DNA of 64,000 nucleotides from Variovorax sp. OK212 (lineage in GTDB: Bacteria > Pseudomonadota > Gammaproteobacteria > Burkholderiales > Burkholderiaceae_C). Made by a program: the position numbers and the translations under genes. The notes beneath the pieces were generated by a model. It was not told the origin of the DNA, made no database searches, and saw only the letters and a list, made by a program, of their open reading frames with translations. The DNA is taken from assembly GCF_900112425.1 (NCBI RefSeq), contig NZ_FOLP01000003.1, positions 310,001 through 374,000 on the forward strand, written 5' to 3'. Below are positions 8,314 to 16,639 of the stretch, one piece after another. Position 1 is the stretch's first letter. Every line of letters begins with the position of its first letter.

Positions 8314-8792
8314 AGACCCTCGACGCCAACGCCTACCTCGAACTGTCGCGCCTTTACGCGGCCTATGCGCACGCGGTCGATTCGGGCAACTGGGAGCTGT
8401 GGCCCACGTTCTTCATCGAGCAATGCAGCTACCGGCTGCAGCCGCGCGAGAACCACGAGCGCAACCTGCCGCTGGCCACGCTCTCGTTCGAGAGCCGGGG
8501 CATGCTGGAAGACCGGGTCTACGGCATCAAGGAGACGCTGTTCCACGACCCGTACTACCAGCGCCACGTGGTCGGCCTGCCGCTGGTGCACCAGGTCGAC
8601 GACGACGGCGCGGTTCACAGCGAGGCCAACTACGCGGTGTTCCGCACCAAGCTAGACGGGCCTTCGACCGTGTTCAACGTGGGCCGCTACATCGACACCG
8701 TGGTGCCGACGCCCGAAGGCCTGAAGTTCGCCACGCGCCTGTGCGTGTTCGACAGCGAGATGATCCCGAACTCCATCATTTACCCCATCTGA
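8310..8792 (+). CDS. nagH: Ring-hydroxylating oxygenase small (beta) subunit
   Basis: 160-residue NTF2-like structural subunit that forms the alpha3-beta3 oxygenase with the large subunit. The N-terminal cone helix ([24 protein letters not shown]) and the [14 protein letters not shown] segment are characteristic of beta subunits in the salicylate and anthranilate hydroxylase group. Its ATG overlaps the stop of the large-subunit gene by four bases, so the two are translationally coupled. The length equals that of known small subunits. Confidence 0.82.
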   Translation: MKTLDANAYLELSRLYAAYAHAVDSGNWELWPTFFIEQCSYRLQPRENHERNLPLATLSFESRGMLEDRVYGIKETLFHDPYYQRHVVGLPLVHQVDDDGAVHSEANYAVFRTKLDGPSTVFNVGRYIDTVVPTPEGLKFATRLCVFDSEMIPNSIIYPI

Positions 8793-8807
8793 CATCCGAC
8801 CAGAGCC

Positions 8808-9176
8808 ATGCAAGAAAAAGAACCAGAGACACACGGCGCGCCGCTGCGCCGCTTCACCGACCCGGCCTACGTGCCGCTGTGCGCCAACCTCGCCGGGGTG
8901 CGCGAGAACATCGACAGGCTCGACCGCCAGATCGTCGCGCTGCTGGCCGAGCGCGGCCGCTACGTGAAGGACGCGGCGCGTTTCAAGCGCGACGCCTTCC
9001 AGGTGTCGGCGCCGCAGCGCCAGCAGGAAGTGATCGACAAGGTGAAGGCGCTGGCCCGGAAGGAGGGCGCCTACCCCGAGGTGGTCGAGGCCGCCTACCG
9101 CGCGCTCATCGCGGGCTTCATCGCGCGCGAGCAGCAGGACCACCAGGGCATGGCCGATGTGGAGGTGAAGCCATGA
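8808..9176 (+). CDS. Chorismate mutase type II (AroQ/PchB-like) protein inside the aromatic operon
   Basis: 122-residue all-helical protein. The central segment ([28 protein letters not shown] in two overlapping motifs) is the first helix of the AroQ fold, with the arginine and lysine that hold chorismate carboxylates; [17 protein letters not shown] forms the next helix. The fold includes chorismate mutases and isochorismate pyruvate-lyases such as PchB, which make salicylate. It lies between the small subunit and a transporter receptor, with a four-base overlap into the latter. Lyase activity feeding salicylate to the hydroxylase, or a binding role, are both hypotheses. Confidence 0.75.
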   Translation: MQEKEPETHGAPLRRFTDPAYVPLCANLAGVRENIDRLDRQIVALLAERGRYVKDAARFKRDAFQVSAPQRQQEVIDKVKALARKEGAYPEVVEAAYRALIAGFIAREQQDHQGMADVEVKP

Positions 9177-10159
9177 CGTTCGCTCGCCTCGCAAGCCTCG
9201 CAAGCCACGCATTGGCCCTCACCGCAACCGCCATGGCGGTTGCCGCCCAGGCGCAGGAATGGCCGCAACGCCCGATCCGCATCGTGGTGCCGTTCGCGGC
9301 CGGCTCGTCGCCCGACATCCTCGCGCGCATCGTCAACGACAAGCTCGCCGCGCGCATCGGCCAGCCGCTGATCGTCGACAACAAGCCCGGCGCGGGCGGC
9401 AACACCGGCACCGACCAGGTCTCCAAGGCGCAGCCCGACGGTTACACCTTCCTGCTGTCGGTGAACGCGCCGCTGGTCTACAACACCATCCTCTACAAGA
9501 ACCTGCCGTACGACCCGTTCAAGGACCTCGTGCCGGTGTCGCTCGCGGCCACCACGCCCAACGTGTGTGCGGTGTCGAATTCGATGAACGTCGACTCGGT
9601 GAAGGGCTGGCTCGACGCCATGAAGCGCAACCCGGGCAAGTTCAACTTTGCCTCGACCGGCAATGGCTCGATCTCGCACCTGGGCGTGGAGCTGGTCAAG
9701 CTCAAGACCAATTCCTTCGCGGTGCACATTCCGTATGCGTCGTCGGGCCAGGCGGTCACGGCCATCATCCAGGGCGACGTGCAGTACGCCTGCCTGCCGC
9801 CGGTCACGGTGATGCCGCAGGCCAAGGCGGGCCGGCTGAAGGCGCTGGCCGTGACCTCGGCCGAACGCTCGGCGCTGCTGCCCGACCTGCCGACGCTGCG
9901 CGAGTCGGGCCTGCCCGACATCCAGGCCGTGCCGTGGTTCGCCTACATGGCGCCCAAGGGCACGCCGCCCGAGATCGTGCAGCGCATGAGCCGCGAGATT
10001 GCCGCGGCGCTGAAGGAGCCCGAGACGCTCAAACGCCTGCAGACCGCGTACTTCGACCCCGTGGGCAGCACGCCCGAGGCGCTGAGCAAGTTCATGGGCG
10101 AGGAACTGCGCCGCTGGAAACCCGTGATCGAGCGCGCCGGCATCAAGCCCGACAACTGA
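9173..10159 (+). CDS. Bug-type extracytoplasmic receptor of the tripartite tricarboxylate transporter family
   Basis: 328-residue periplasmic binding protein. A signal peptide of about 28 residues ends at AQAQ/EW, followed by the hallmark [23 protein letters not shown] and the family loop [21 protein letters not shown]. These receptors bind carboxylates and are very abundant in Comamonadaceae. No TctA or TctB membrane partner lies next to it, so it is an orphan receptor that either uses distant permeases or only senses ligand. Being within the ring-hydroxylase operon suggests an aromatic acid as ligand. The start overlaps the preceding stop (ATGA). Confidence 0.88.
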   Translation: MTFARLASLASHALALTATAMAVAAQAQEWPQRPIRIVVPFAAGSSPDILARIVNDKLAARIGQPLIVDNKPGAGGNTGTDQVSKAQPDGYTFLLSVNAPLVYNTILYKNLPYDPFKDLVPVSLAATTPNVCAVSNSMNVDSVKGWLDAMKRNPGKFNFASTGNGSISHLGVELVKLKTNSFAVHIPYASSGQAVTAIIQGDVQYACLPPVTVMPQAKAGRLKALAVTSAERSALLPDLPTLRESGLPDIQAVPWFAYMAPKGTPPEIVQRMSREIAAALKEPETLKRLQTAYFDPVGSTPEALSKFMGEELRRWKPVIERAGIKPDN

Positions 10160-10182
10160 ACCCCACGAGCAAGGACACAAGA

Positions 10183-10503
10183 ATGAGCACGATGACCTGG
10201 GTCGACGCCGCGGCGGTCGACGACGTTCCCTCCGACGACGTGGTGGGCATCGAGGTGCAGGGGCGCGACATTGCGCTGTACGGCACCGACGATGGCATTC
10301 ACGCCACCGACAACATCTGCACGCACGGCCATGCGCGGCTGTGCGACGGTTTTCTCGAGGGCCATGAAATCGAATGCCCGCTGCACCAGGGCCGCTTCGA
10401 CGTGCGCACGGGCAAGGCCATGTGCGCGCCGCTCACGGAAGACCTGCGCAGCTACCCGGTGAAGATCGAGGGCGGGCGGGTGTTCCTGGCGTTCGAGGGC
10501 TGA
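10183..10503 (+). CDS. nagAb: Rieske-type ferredoxin of the ring hydroxylase (NagAb-like)
   Basis: 106-residue soluble ferredoxin that shuttles electrons from the reductase to the oxygenase. The Rieske ligands are C46, H48, C65 and H68 ([11 protein letters not shown], then CPLHQGRFD). Length and motif match NagAb, NahAb and BphF-type ferredoxins. It closes the operon 23 bases after the receptor gene, completing a three-component hydroxylase. After its stop the spacing opens to about 100 bases before the next gene, so the operon probably ends here. Confidence 0.85.
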   Translation: MSTMTWVDAAAVDDVPSDDVVGIEVQGRDIALYGTDDGIHATDNICTHGHARLCDGFLEGHEIECPLHQGRFDVRTGKAMCAPLTEDLRSYPVKIEGGRVFLAFEG

Positions 10504-10599
10504 TCTGTTCCGGCTCCGATCGGGGTGGTCTGTATCTGTTCTGCCTTGGACGGGCTGGCGACAATGCGTGTTCACCAGCCCTCGTTTGACGGAACAGCC

Positions 10600-11091
10600 A
10601 TGACAGAAAAGACCCGAGACCAGATCGCCGACCAGATTGCCGCCGAGCTCGGCCACAGCTTCGACGGCGAGATCATTGCCGGCGGCCACTACGTGCCGCT
10701 CGTGCGCGACGGCCGCACGGTCTACCTCAGCGGCCAGGTGCCGCGCGTGGGTACCACGGTGGTCGTTACCGGGCGCGTGGGCGATGCGGTCTCGCTCGAC
10801 AAGGCACGCGAAGGCGCGCAGATCTGCACCTTGCGCAGCCTCACGCTGCTGCGCCGCGCGCTCGGCTCGCTCGACGCGGTCGAGAAGGTGTTGCGTGTGG
10901 GCGTGTTCGTGCAGTGCACGGCCGACTTCACGCAGCAAAGCGAAGTGGCCGACGCGGCCTCCGACCTGCTGCACCGCGTGTTCGGCGAGGCCGGCGTGCA
11001 CGTGCGCACGGCGGTGGGCGTGTATCAGTTGCCGAAGAACGCGACAGTCGAGGTCGAGATGACCGTGGCCGCCAAGCAGAACATCGCCTAA
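10600..11091 (+). CDS. RidA/YjgF/YER057c-UK114 family protein
   Basis: 163-residue member of the RidA superfamily; classic members hydrolyse reactive enamine or imine intermediates. Recognisable features are GGHYVPLVRDGRTVYLSGQVPR near the N-terminus, GDAVSLDKAREGAQICTLRSL and the C-terminal VGVYQLPKNATVEVEMTVAAK. The usual catalytic arginine pattern of true RidA (near IRVEI) is replaced by VEVEMT, so it belongs to a divergent branch of unknown chemistry. An in-frame ATG 12 codons upstream is possible. The leader contains a direct repeat of ATCTGTTC (10503 and 10534). Confidence 0.8.
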   Translation: MTEKTRDQIADQIAAELGHSFDGEIIAGGHYVPLVRDGRTVYLSGQVPRVGTTVVVTGRVGDAVSLDKAREGAQICTLRSLTLLRRALGSLDAVEKVLRVGVFVQCTADFTQQSEVADAASDLLHRVFGEAGVHVRTAVGVYQLPKNATVEVEMTVAAKQNIA

Positions 11092-12188
11092 GCAGCCGTC
11101 AGGCCGGACAGGCCGGCCTGGCTGGTGAGATCGCGCGCAAGCTGCGCGATCGTCAGCGGCGCGCAGCCTTCGGCGTTGTTGCTCACGGTGACGAAGGCGT
11201 TCTGGCCCGCGCGCGTGGTGCCCGCGATCACCTTGGCCAGCGCGGCACGCGTTTCAGGATCGGGGTCGACGATCTTGTCGAACGGGCCGTAGAGCTTTTC
11301 CGCATCCTCGTAGCCGAAGCGGCCGTGGCGCCGGTGCAGGTTCCAGCGGCACACCAGCGGCCCGGGCCACAGCGCGCGCAGCATCGGCAACTGCGCTTCG
11401 ATGGGCGGCATCTTGGCGTGCAGGCCCATGCAGAAAGTGGCGCCCACGCTGCGCAGCATCTCGGCGAAGGCGGGGTTGAGCAACTGCGGGTCGCGCACCT
11501 CGACGGCGACGACGGCATCGGGCGCAGCGTGCTTCAGGTCGGGCAGCGCCTCGATCATGTCGGCGATGCGCGCGAGCAGCGCGGGCTGGTCGGCCAGGAT
11601 GTGGCCCGGAATCGGGCTCAGCTGGAACACCAGCACGCCGATGCGATCGCCCAGGCCTTCGAGCGCCGGCAACACGAACTCCTGCCGCGCGATCTCGGGG
11701 CTCAGGAACACGGGGTTGGCCTGCATGCCGCGGCCGCTCTCGTCGCGCACGGTGGCGTCGGTCACGAGGCTCGGGGCCTTCACCACGAAGCGGAAGTCGC
11801 CGGGCACCATGGCCGCGTAGCGCGCGTACTGGCTCGCGGTAAGGGCGCGGTAGAAGTTGCGGTCCAGGCTCACGGTGCGAAACAGCGGGTGCTTCGCGAG
11901 CGCCGAAAGCCCGTTCTTCGACAGCACGCTCTCGGCGTATTCGCCGTCCCACACCAGGTCGGCCCAGCCCGGATAGCTCCACGACGAGGTGCCCAGCCGC
12001 AGGTGGGGCGGCAGGGCGGCGGCGAGTTCGGCCAGTGCCGGGTCGGTGGGCGCGGGCTCGACGGTGCCCGTGCGCGATTTCTTCCTTGCGGGCAGCTCGT
12101 CGGCCTGCGCCTTGGCGGGCGCAACGGCGGCGGACGCCTCTTCGGGCGGCGGCAGATCGGGAAAAAGAGAGTCCTGTACTTCGGCCAT
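11088..12188 (-). CDS. DUF72 (YecE-like) TIM-barrel protein
   Basis: About 366 residues. The DUF72 core runs from LRLGTSSWSYPGW to the C-terminus, with the family motifs TVSLDRNFYRAL, FRFVVKAP, VLVFQLSPIPGHI, VAVEVRDPQLL and AFVTVSNNAEGCAP. The fold is a TIM barrel related to endonuclease IV-like enzymes; its activity is not established. I use the ATG giving MAEVQDSLF; another ATG nine codons upstream (12215) is possible. The first 90 residues are alanine/proline-rich and poorly conserved. It diverges from the sensor kinase with a gap of only about 60 bases. Confidence 0.85.
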   Translation of the reverse strand: MAEVQDSLFPDLPPPEEASAAVAPAKAQADELPARKKSRTGTVEPAPTDPALAELAAALPPHLRLGTSSWSYPGWADLVWDGEYAESVLSKNGLSALAKHPLFRTVSLDRNFYRALTASQYARYAAMVPGDFRFVVKAPSLVTDATVRDESGRGMQANPVFLSPEIARQEFVLPALEGLGDRIGVLVFQLSPIPGHILADQPALLARIADMIEALPDLKHAAPDAVVAVEVRDPQLLNPAFAEMLRSVGATFCMGLHAKMPPIEAQLPMLRALWPGPLVCRWNLHRRHGRFGYEDAEKLYGPFDKIVDPDPETRAALAKVIAGTTRAGQNAFVTVSNNAEGCAPLTIAQLARDLTSQAGLSGLTAA

Positions 12189-12250
12189 GTCTGGGGCCGC
12201 ATTCTCGGCCAACATCGAACGCACTTGCCGCGCCGGGCACAATCCGCGCC

Positions 12251-13735
12251 ATGAAACAGTGGTTGCGTACGCAGGGTGGTTGGTGGCTGGCATGGCTGGC
12301 GCTGACGGCCGTGGGCGCGGTGTGGATCGCGCGCGCCGAGCTCGCGCAGATGCACCAGGACTTCGAGACCGACGTGCGCATTGCGCACCGCCTCATGAGC
12401 CAGCAGATGGTGCAGTACGACGCCGTGCTGGCCACGCTCGCGCTGCTGGAGCCCAGCACCGGCGCCGACCATCCGGAGCAGCGGCTGCCTTCCGTGTACT
12501 CGTCGATCCTGCGCGTGCAGCGGCGCGACCGCGACGAGCCCTGGCCCGACGGCGCGCAGGCCGCGGTGCTGGCCGCCGCGGAGGCGCGCTCGCGCGGCCA
12601 GCAGCGCGCCGACCTCGCCATGCTCGACCTGGCGCACGGCCGCTATGTGCTGGTGATCGGCGCCACGCCGTTCAGCTATGCCCTGGACATCGACCTGGCC
12701 GGTTCCGTGCCGTGGCGCGACTGGCCGATGAACCCGCAGCGCAGCCCGGTGCGGCTGAGCCTGCGGCGCGACGGCCAGCAACTGGTGCTGCAGCCCGGCG
12801 TGCCGGCGCGCAAAGGTTGGCGCTTCGACCTGACCAAGGCGCTGGCGTCGCCGAGCCAGCCCTTCGACCTGGTGGCCGAGCGGCAGGTGGGCTGGGGCGA
12901 GCTGCCGTGGCGCGGCATCGCGGGCTGGGCGGTTGCCATGGCCGCGCTGCTCGCGGGGCTGTGGGCCGCGCAGCGCCAGCGCGTGGCGCGGCGGCGCGCC
13001 GAAGAGCTGTTGCGGCTGGGGCAGGTCGCGCGGCTCAACGCGCTGGGCGAGCTGTCGGCCGGGCTGGCGCACGAGCTCAACCAGCCGCTCACCGCGGTGC
13101 TGGCCAACGCGCAGGCCGCACGCCGCCTGCTCGACGACGAACCGCCGGACCTGGCCACGGCACGCGAGGCGATGGGGCAGGCCGTCGAGCAAGCCCGCCG
13201 CGCGGCGGGCGTGGTGGGCCGGCTGCGCCGCGTCATCGAGCGGCCCGAGGCCGGCGGCGACATGAAGCCGCTGGTGCTGCAGGAGGTGGTGCGCAGCGCC
13301 ATGCACCTGCTGGCGCCCGAGTTCGCGAAACACACGGTCGCCACCCAGTTCGACGCCACGGCGCAGGCGCCCGTGCGCGTGCAGGCCGAGGCGGTGGCGC
13401 TCGAGCAGATCGTTCACAACCTGCTGATGAACGCCGTGCAGGCGCTCGAGCTGGTGCCCGCCGCCGAGCGCCGCCTGGTCGTCTCGGTCGGGCGCAACGG
13501 CCAGGAGGGCGTGCTGACCGTGACCGACAACGGCCGCGGCATCGCGCCCGAGGCCTTGCCCCGCCTCTTCGAACCCTTCTTCAGCACGCGCGAAGGCGGG
13601 CTGGGCCTCGGCCTGAGCCTGAGCGAAACGCTCGCCAGCGGCATGGGCGGCAGCTTGAGCGCGGCCAATGCCCAGCCGCGCGGCGCGCGCTTCACGCTGC
13701 TGCTGCCGCTGGTTGCGGTAGCGGCAACGAACTGA
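12251..13735 (+). CDS. Membrane sensor histidine kinase (FixL/DctB-like)
   Basis: 494-residue kinase. One membrane segment near residues 10-27 and a second near 222-241 (GWAVAMAALLAGLWAA) enclose a periplasmic sensor of about 190 residues without a recognised domain. The kinase core contains the H box LGELSAGLAHELNQPLTAVLANAQAARRLL, N box IVHNLLMNAVQAL, G1 DNGRGIAPE, F box LFEPFFSTR and G2 GLGLGLSLSETLA. The N-Q-P-L-T form of the H box is typical of kinases paired with FixJ/LuxR-type regulators, and exactly such a regulator starts seven bases downstream. The ligand is unknown. Confidence 0.88.
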   Translation: MKQWLRTQGGWWLAWLALTAVGAVWIARAELAQMHQDFETDVRIAHRLMSQQMVQYDAVLATLALLEPSTGADHPEQRLPSVYSSILRVQRRDRDEPWPDGAQAAVLAAAEARSRGQQRADLAMLDLAHGRYVLVIGATPFSYALDIDLAGSVPWRDWPMNPQRSPVRLSLRRDGQQLVLQPGVPARKGWRFDLTKALASPSQPFDLVAERQVGWGELPWRGIAGWAVAMAALLAGLWAAQRQRVARRRAEELLRLGQVARLNALGELSAGLAHELNQPLTAVLANAQAARRLLDDEPPDLATAREAMGQAVEQARRAAGVVGRLRRVIERPEAGGDMKPLVLQEVVRSAMHLLAPEFAKHTVATQFDATAQAPVRVQAEAVALEQIVHNLLMNAVQALELVPAAERRLVVSVGRNGQEGVLTVTDNGRGIAPEALPRLFEPFFSTREGGLGLGLSLSETLASGMGGSLSAANAQPRGARFTLLLPLVAVAATN

Positions 13736-13742
13736 GTCCGCC

Positions 13743-14381
13743 ATGAACGCGCCCGCACCCCATCCGCCGCTGTCCCCTCTGGTCCACCTGATCGACGACG
13801 ACCAGGCCGTGCGCGACAGCCTCTCGCTGCTGATCGGCACGGTCGGCCTGCGCGTGCAGGCCTGGGCCGACCCGCAGGCCTTCATCGACGGCTTCGACCG
13901 CGCGAGCGTGGGCGCCATCGTGCTCGACGTGCGCATGCCCGGCATCAGTGGCCTGACGGTGCTCGACCGGCTGGTGGCGCAGGGCGTCGACCAGCCCGTG
14001 ATCATGCTGACCGGGCACGGCACGGTCGAGATGTGCCGCCGCGCCTTCAAGGCCGGCGCGGCCGAGTTCCTCGAAAAGCCGGTGGACGACGAGCAACTGC
14101 TCGAGGCGCTGCAGCACGCGGTGCGCCAGCATGTGCGTTCGCGCGAGCGCTCGCAGGCCGACAACGCCGCGCGAGAGCAGGTGGCGCAGCTGTCGGAGCG
14201 CGAGCGCGAGGTGCTGGCCTTCATCGTGCAGGGGCTCACCAACAAGGAAATTGCGCGCACGCTGGCGCTGTCGCCGCGCACGGTGGAAACCCACCGCGCC
14301 AACCTGTTCGCCAAGCTCGGGTGCGATTCGCTCGCCCAGCTGATCCGGCGCTACGCGGTGCTGGTGGACGGCACTGCGTAG
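13743..14381 (+). CDS. Response regulator, FixJ/TodT type (REC plus LuxR-like HTH)
   Basis: 212-residue transcription factor. The receiver has the acidic pair in LIDDDQAV, the phospho-accepting aspartate in IVLDVRMPG, the conserved threonine in MLTGHGTVE and lysine in FLEKPVDD. The output helix-turn-helix is LSEREREVLAFIVQGLTNKEIARTL followed by LSPRTVETHRANLFAKL. It pairs with the upstream kinase. Its likely targets are the HbpS-like gene just downstream, whose leader carries two CTAC/GTAG inverted repeats, though this link is inferred from proximity. Confidence 0.9.
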   Translation: MNAPAPHPPLSPLVHLIDDDQAVRDSLSLLIGTVGLRVQAWADPQAFIDGFDRASVGAIVLDVRMPGISGLTVLDRLVAQGVDQPVIMLTGHGTVEMCRRAFKAGAAEFLEKPVDDEQLLEALQHAVRQHVRSRERSQADNAAREQVAQLSEREREVLAFIVQGLTNKEIARTLALSPRTVETHRANLFAKLGCDSLAQLIRRYAVLVDGTA

Positions 14382-14383
14382 TT

Positions 14384-14448
14384 CTACGGAGTGCCGCGCG
14401 TAGCCGTACGAATGGCTGCCGCGCGCCGAGTTTTCTACAGTGACGTAG
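14384..14448. promoter_or_regulatory. Two CTAC/GTAG inverted repeats between regulator and HbpS-like gene
   Basis: CTACG (14384-14388) pairs with CGTAG (14399-14403), and CTAC (14435-14438) pairs with GTAG (14445-14448). A third related core, CCGTACGA, lies between them. Repeated half-sites of the same form about 50 bases apart, upstream of a gene following a response regulator, look like its binding sites. No promoter hexamers were confidently assigned. Confidence 0.4.
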
Positions 14449-14498
14449 CTGTCGGCAACGGCCGGCGCAACCACCCGAATCACTGGAGAAAACGAACA

Positions 14499-15008
14499 AT
14501 GCACACCGCTCTTCGCCTCGGCAGCCTCGCCGTCCTGCTCGCCGCATCCGTCGCTCAAGCGCAGACCGCCGCACCGGCGGCCTCGGCTGTCCGTACCGAA
14601 AAGAACATGTCGCTCGCGCTGGCCAACCAGCTCGCCGCCGAAGCCGTGGCCGCCTGCGCCGCCAACGGCTACAACGTGGCCGCCACCGTGGTCGACCGCG
14701 CCGGCACCGTGCGTGCCGTGCAGCGCGCCGACAACGCGGGCCCGCACACGCTGGCCTCGAGCGAGCGCAAGGCCTGGACCTCGGCATCGGCCAAGAGCCC
14801 CACGCAAGCCATGATGGAAGGTTCGCAGAAGAACCCCGCCGGCGCGAACCTGGTGTACCTGCCGGGCATGCTGTTGCTGGGCGGCGGCGTGCCGGTGAAG
14901 TCGGGCAATGAAGTGATCGGCGCGGTCGGCGTGGGCGGCGCGCCCGGCGGCCACCTCGACGAGCAGTGCGCCAACGCGGCCATCGACAAGGTCAAGGGCC
15001 TGCTCTGA
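14499..15008 (+). CDS. Secreted HbpS/GlcG-like (DUF336) protein
   Basis: 169 residues with a signal peptide ending near AQAQT, so periplasmic. The HbpS/GlcG fold is indicated by LALANQLAAEAVAACAANGYNVAATVVDRAGTVRAVQRAD (read in parts) and by GGVPVKSGNEVIGAVGVGGAPGGHLDEQCANAAI. Family members bind heme or small metabolites, and Streptomyces HbpS is the accessory sensor of a two-component system. Lying next to a kinase-regulator pair, it may modulate or be controlled by that system. It ends one base into the following ankyrin gene. Confidence 0.85.
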   Translation: MHTALRLGSLAVLLAASVAQAQTAAPAASAVRTEKNMSLALANQLAAEAVAACAANGYNVAATVVDRAGTVRAVQRADNAGPHTLASSERKAWTSASAKSPTQAMMEGSQKNPAGANLVYLPGMLLLGGGVPVKSGNEVIGAVGVGGAPGGHLDEQCANAAIDKVKGLL

Positions 15009-15706
15009 TGTTCGCGCGCGGTATCTGGCAGGGCGTGTTGGCGGCGGCGCTCGGGTTGGGCGCGTCGGCCGGTGCGTGGGCCCAGGTGCCGCCGCTCGCG
15101 GCCGAGGTGCTGGCCTACGAAGGGCTGCACCAGGCCGCGTGGCAGGGCGACCTGCCGAAGCTGAGGGCGCTGGTGGCCTCGGGCGCGAACCTCGATGCGC
15201 GCGACACGCGCGGCCGCACGCCGCTGCAGGTCGCCACGCATGCGCGCCAGCGCGAGGCGATCAAGCTGCTGGCCAAGGCCGGCGCCAACCTCGACCTGCT
15301 GGAAGACGACCGCTACGACGCCGTCACCATCGCGTCGGTGGCCGACGACGCCGCCACGCTCTCTGTTCTCCTGTCGCTCGGCGCCAATGCCGGGCAGACC
15401 ACGAGCCGCTACGACGGCACCGCGCTCATTGCCGCCGCGCACCTCGGGCACGACGAAGTGGTGCGCCGCCTGATTGCGGCCGGCGCGCCGCTGGACCACG
15501 TCAACAACCTGCACTGGACCGCGGTGATCGAGTCGATCGTGCTCGGCGACGGCGGGCCACGCCACCAGCGCACGCTGGCCGCGCTGATCGACGCGGGCGC
15601 CAGCCTGAAGCTGGCCGACCGGCAGGGCAACACGCCGCTGCAGCTCGCGAAGGCGCGCGGCTACACGGCCATGGTGAAGCTGCTGGAGACGCCGCGCGCA
15701 AGATAG
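15008..15706 (+). CDS. Secreted ankyrin-repeat protein
   Basis: 232 residues. A signal peptide (ending near GAWAQV) precedes about five ankyrin repeats: GLHQAAWQGDLPKLRALVASGANLDARD, RTPLQVATHARQREAIKLLAKAGANL, a degenerate DAVTIASVADD repeat, GTALIAAAHLGHDEVVRRLIAAGAPLDHV, and NTPLQLAKARGYTAMVKLL. Periplasmic ankyrin proteins often accompany catalases or redox proteins and bind partners rather than catalyse. The start codon shares a base with the stop of the HbpS-like gene, so the two are co-translated and may interact. Partner is unknown. Confidence 0.85.
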   Translation: MFARGIWQGVLAAALGLGASAGAWAQVPPLAAEVLAYEGLHQAAWQGDLPKLRALVASGANLDARDTRGRTPLQVATHARQREAIKLLAKAGANLDLLEDDRYDAVTIASVADDAATLSVLLSLGANAGQTTSRYDGTALIAAAHLGHDEVVRRLIAAGAPLDHVNNLHWTAVIESIVLGDGGPRHQRTLAALIDAGASLKLADRQGNTPLQLAKARGYTAMVKLLETPRAR

Positions 15707-15750
15707 GGCGGCTCGGGGACAATCGGGGCTCCCCACGAGGAACACGCCCC

Positions 15751-16395
15751 ATGTACATGCCCCCGCAGTTCAATGCCAAGGACCCGGCCATCGCGCTGGA
15801 GCTGATGCGCTCGCACCCATTCGCGAGCCTCGTCTCCAACGACGATGACGGCCTGCCGTACGTCACGCACCTGCCGCTGGTCGCGCAACCGCGGGACGGC
15901 GACGAACTGGTGTTGTGGGGCCATTGCGCCAGGCCCAACCCGCACTGGCGCTACCTGCAGGCGCGGCCAAGGGCGGTCGTCACTTTCCTCGGCCCGCATT
16001 CCTACCTGTCGCCCTCGGTCTATCCCGACCTGGCGCGCGTGCCCACCTGGAACTACCTGGCCGTGCACTGCACGGTCGAGGCCCGCCTGGTCGAGGAACC
16101 GGCCGCCAAGGACGAACTGCTCAAGAAGCTCATCGGCGACCACGAGCCCGCGTATGCGCAACAGTGGCGCGACCTGGGCGAGGAGTTCCAGCTCAAGATG
16201 CTGGCCGGCATCGTCGGCTTCGAGCTGCGCGTGACGGCGCTGCAGTGCAAGGTCAAGCTCAACCAGCACCGCCGCGAGTCGCATGCGGCCATGCACGCGG
16301 TCTACAGCGCGGGCACGCCCGACGAGCAGGCGCTGGCCGCGTGGATGGACCGCCTCGGCATGCCCGCCCCGGCACCGGTGACGGAGGGCCACTGA
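15751..16395 (+). CDS. PaiB-like FMN-binding protein
   Basis: 214 residues of the PaiB family (split-barrel FMN-binding fold, named after a Bacillus regulator of sporulation and protease genes). The signature opening MYMPPQFNAKDPAIALELMRSHPFASLVS, the barrel core PYVTHLPLV and LWGHCARPNPHW, the SPSVYPDLARVPTWNYLAVH block and the KLNQHRRE ending are all present. There is no separate DNA-binding domain, so it could be a flavoenzyme rather than a regulator. It is followed after one base by a small membrane protein gene. Confidence 0.88.
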   Translation: MYMPPQFNAKDPAIALELMRSHPFASLVSNDDDGLPYVTHLPLVAQPRDGDELVLWGHCARPNPHWRYLQARPRAVVTFLGPHSYLSPSVYPDLARVPTWNYLAVHCTVEARLVEEPAAKDELLKKLIGDHEPAYAQQWRDLGEEFQLKMLAGIVGFELRVTALQCKVKLNQHRRESHAAMHAVYSAGTPDEQALAAWMDRLGMPAPAPVTEGH

Positions 16396-16396
16396 G

Positions 16397-16639
16397 ATGC
16401 GTGGACTCGGACTGATCGGCCTCGTGCTGGCGCTGGTGATCGTGGGGCTGGTGGCGAAGAAGCAGATGACCGGCGCGGGTGCTTCGGCGCGGCCGGCGGT
16501 GTCCGCCAGCGGCGAAGCGCCTGCGAACGTGCCCGTGAACTCGCCCGACCACGTGCAGCAGGCGCAACAGGTACAACAACAGGTCAAGGACGCGCTCGAC
16601 GCGGCGGCCAAGACGCGCCAGATGCCGGATGACAACTGA
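16397..16639 (+). CDS. Small single-pass membrane protein of unknown function
   Basis: 80 residues. One N-terminal transmembrane helix (LGLIGLVLALVIVGLVA) with a positive K-K-Q edge predicts the remainder outside the cytoplasm. The tail is alanine/valine-rich and then glutamine-rich (VQQAQQVQQQVKDALDAAAKT), consistent with a short amphipathic helix. It sits between paiB-like and tadA and overlaps the latter by 11 bases, so it is expressed with them. I do not recognise a family. Orthologues next to tadA would be the best support. Confidence 0.7.
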   Translation: MRGLGLIGLVLALVIVGLVAKKQMTGAGASARPAVSASGEAPANVPVNSPDHVQQAQQVQQQVKDALDAAAKTRQMPDDN

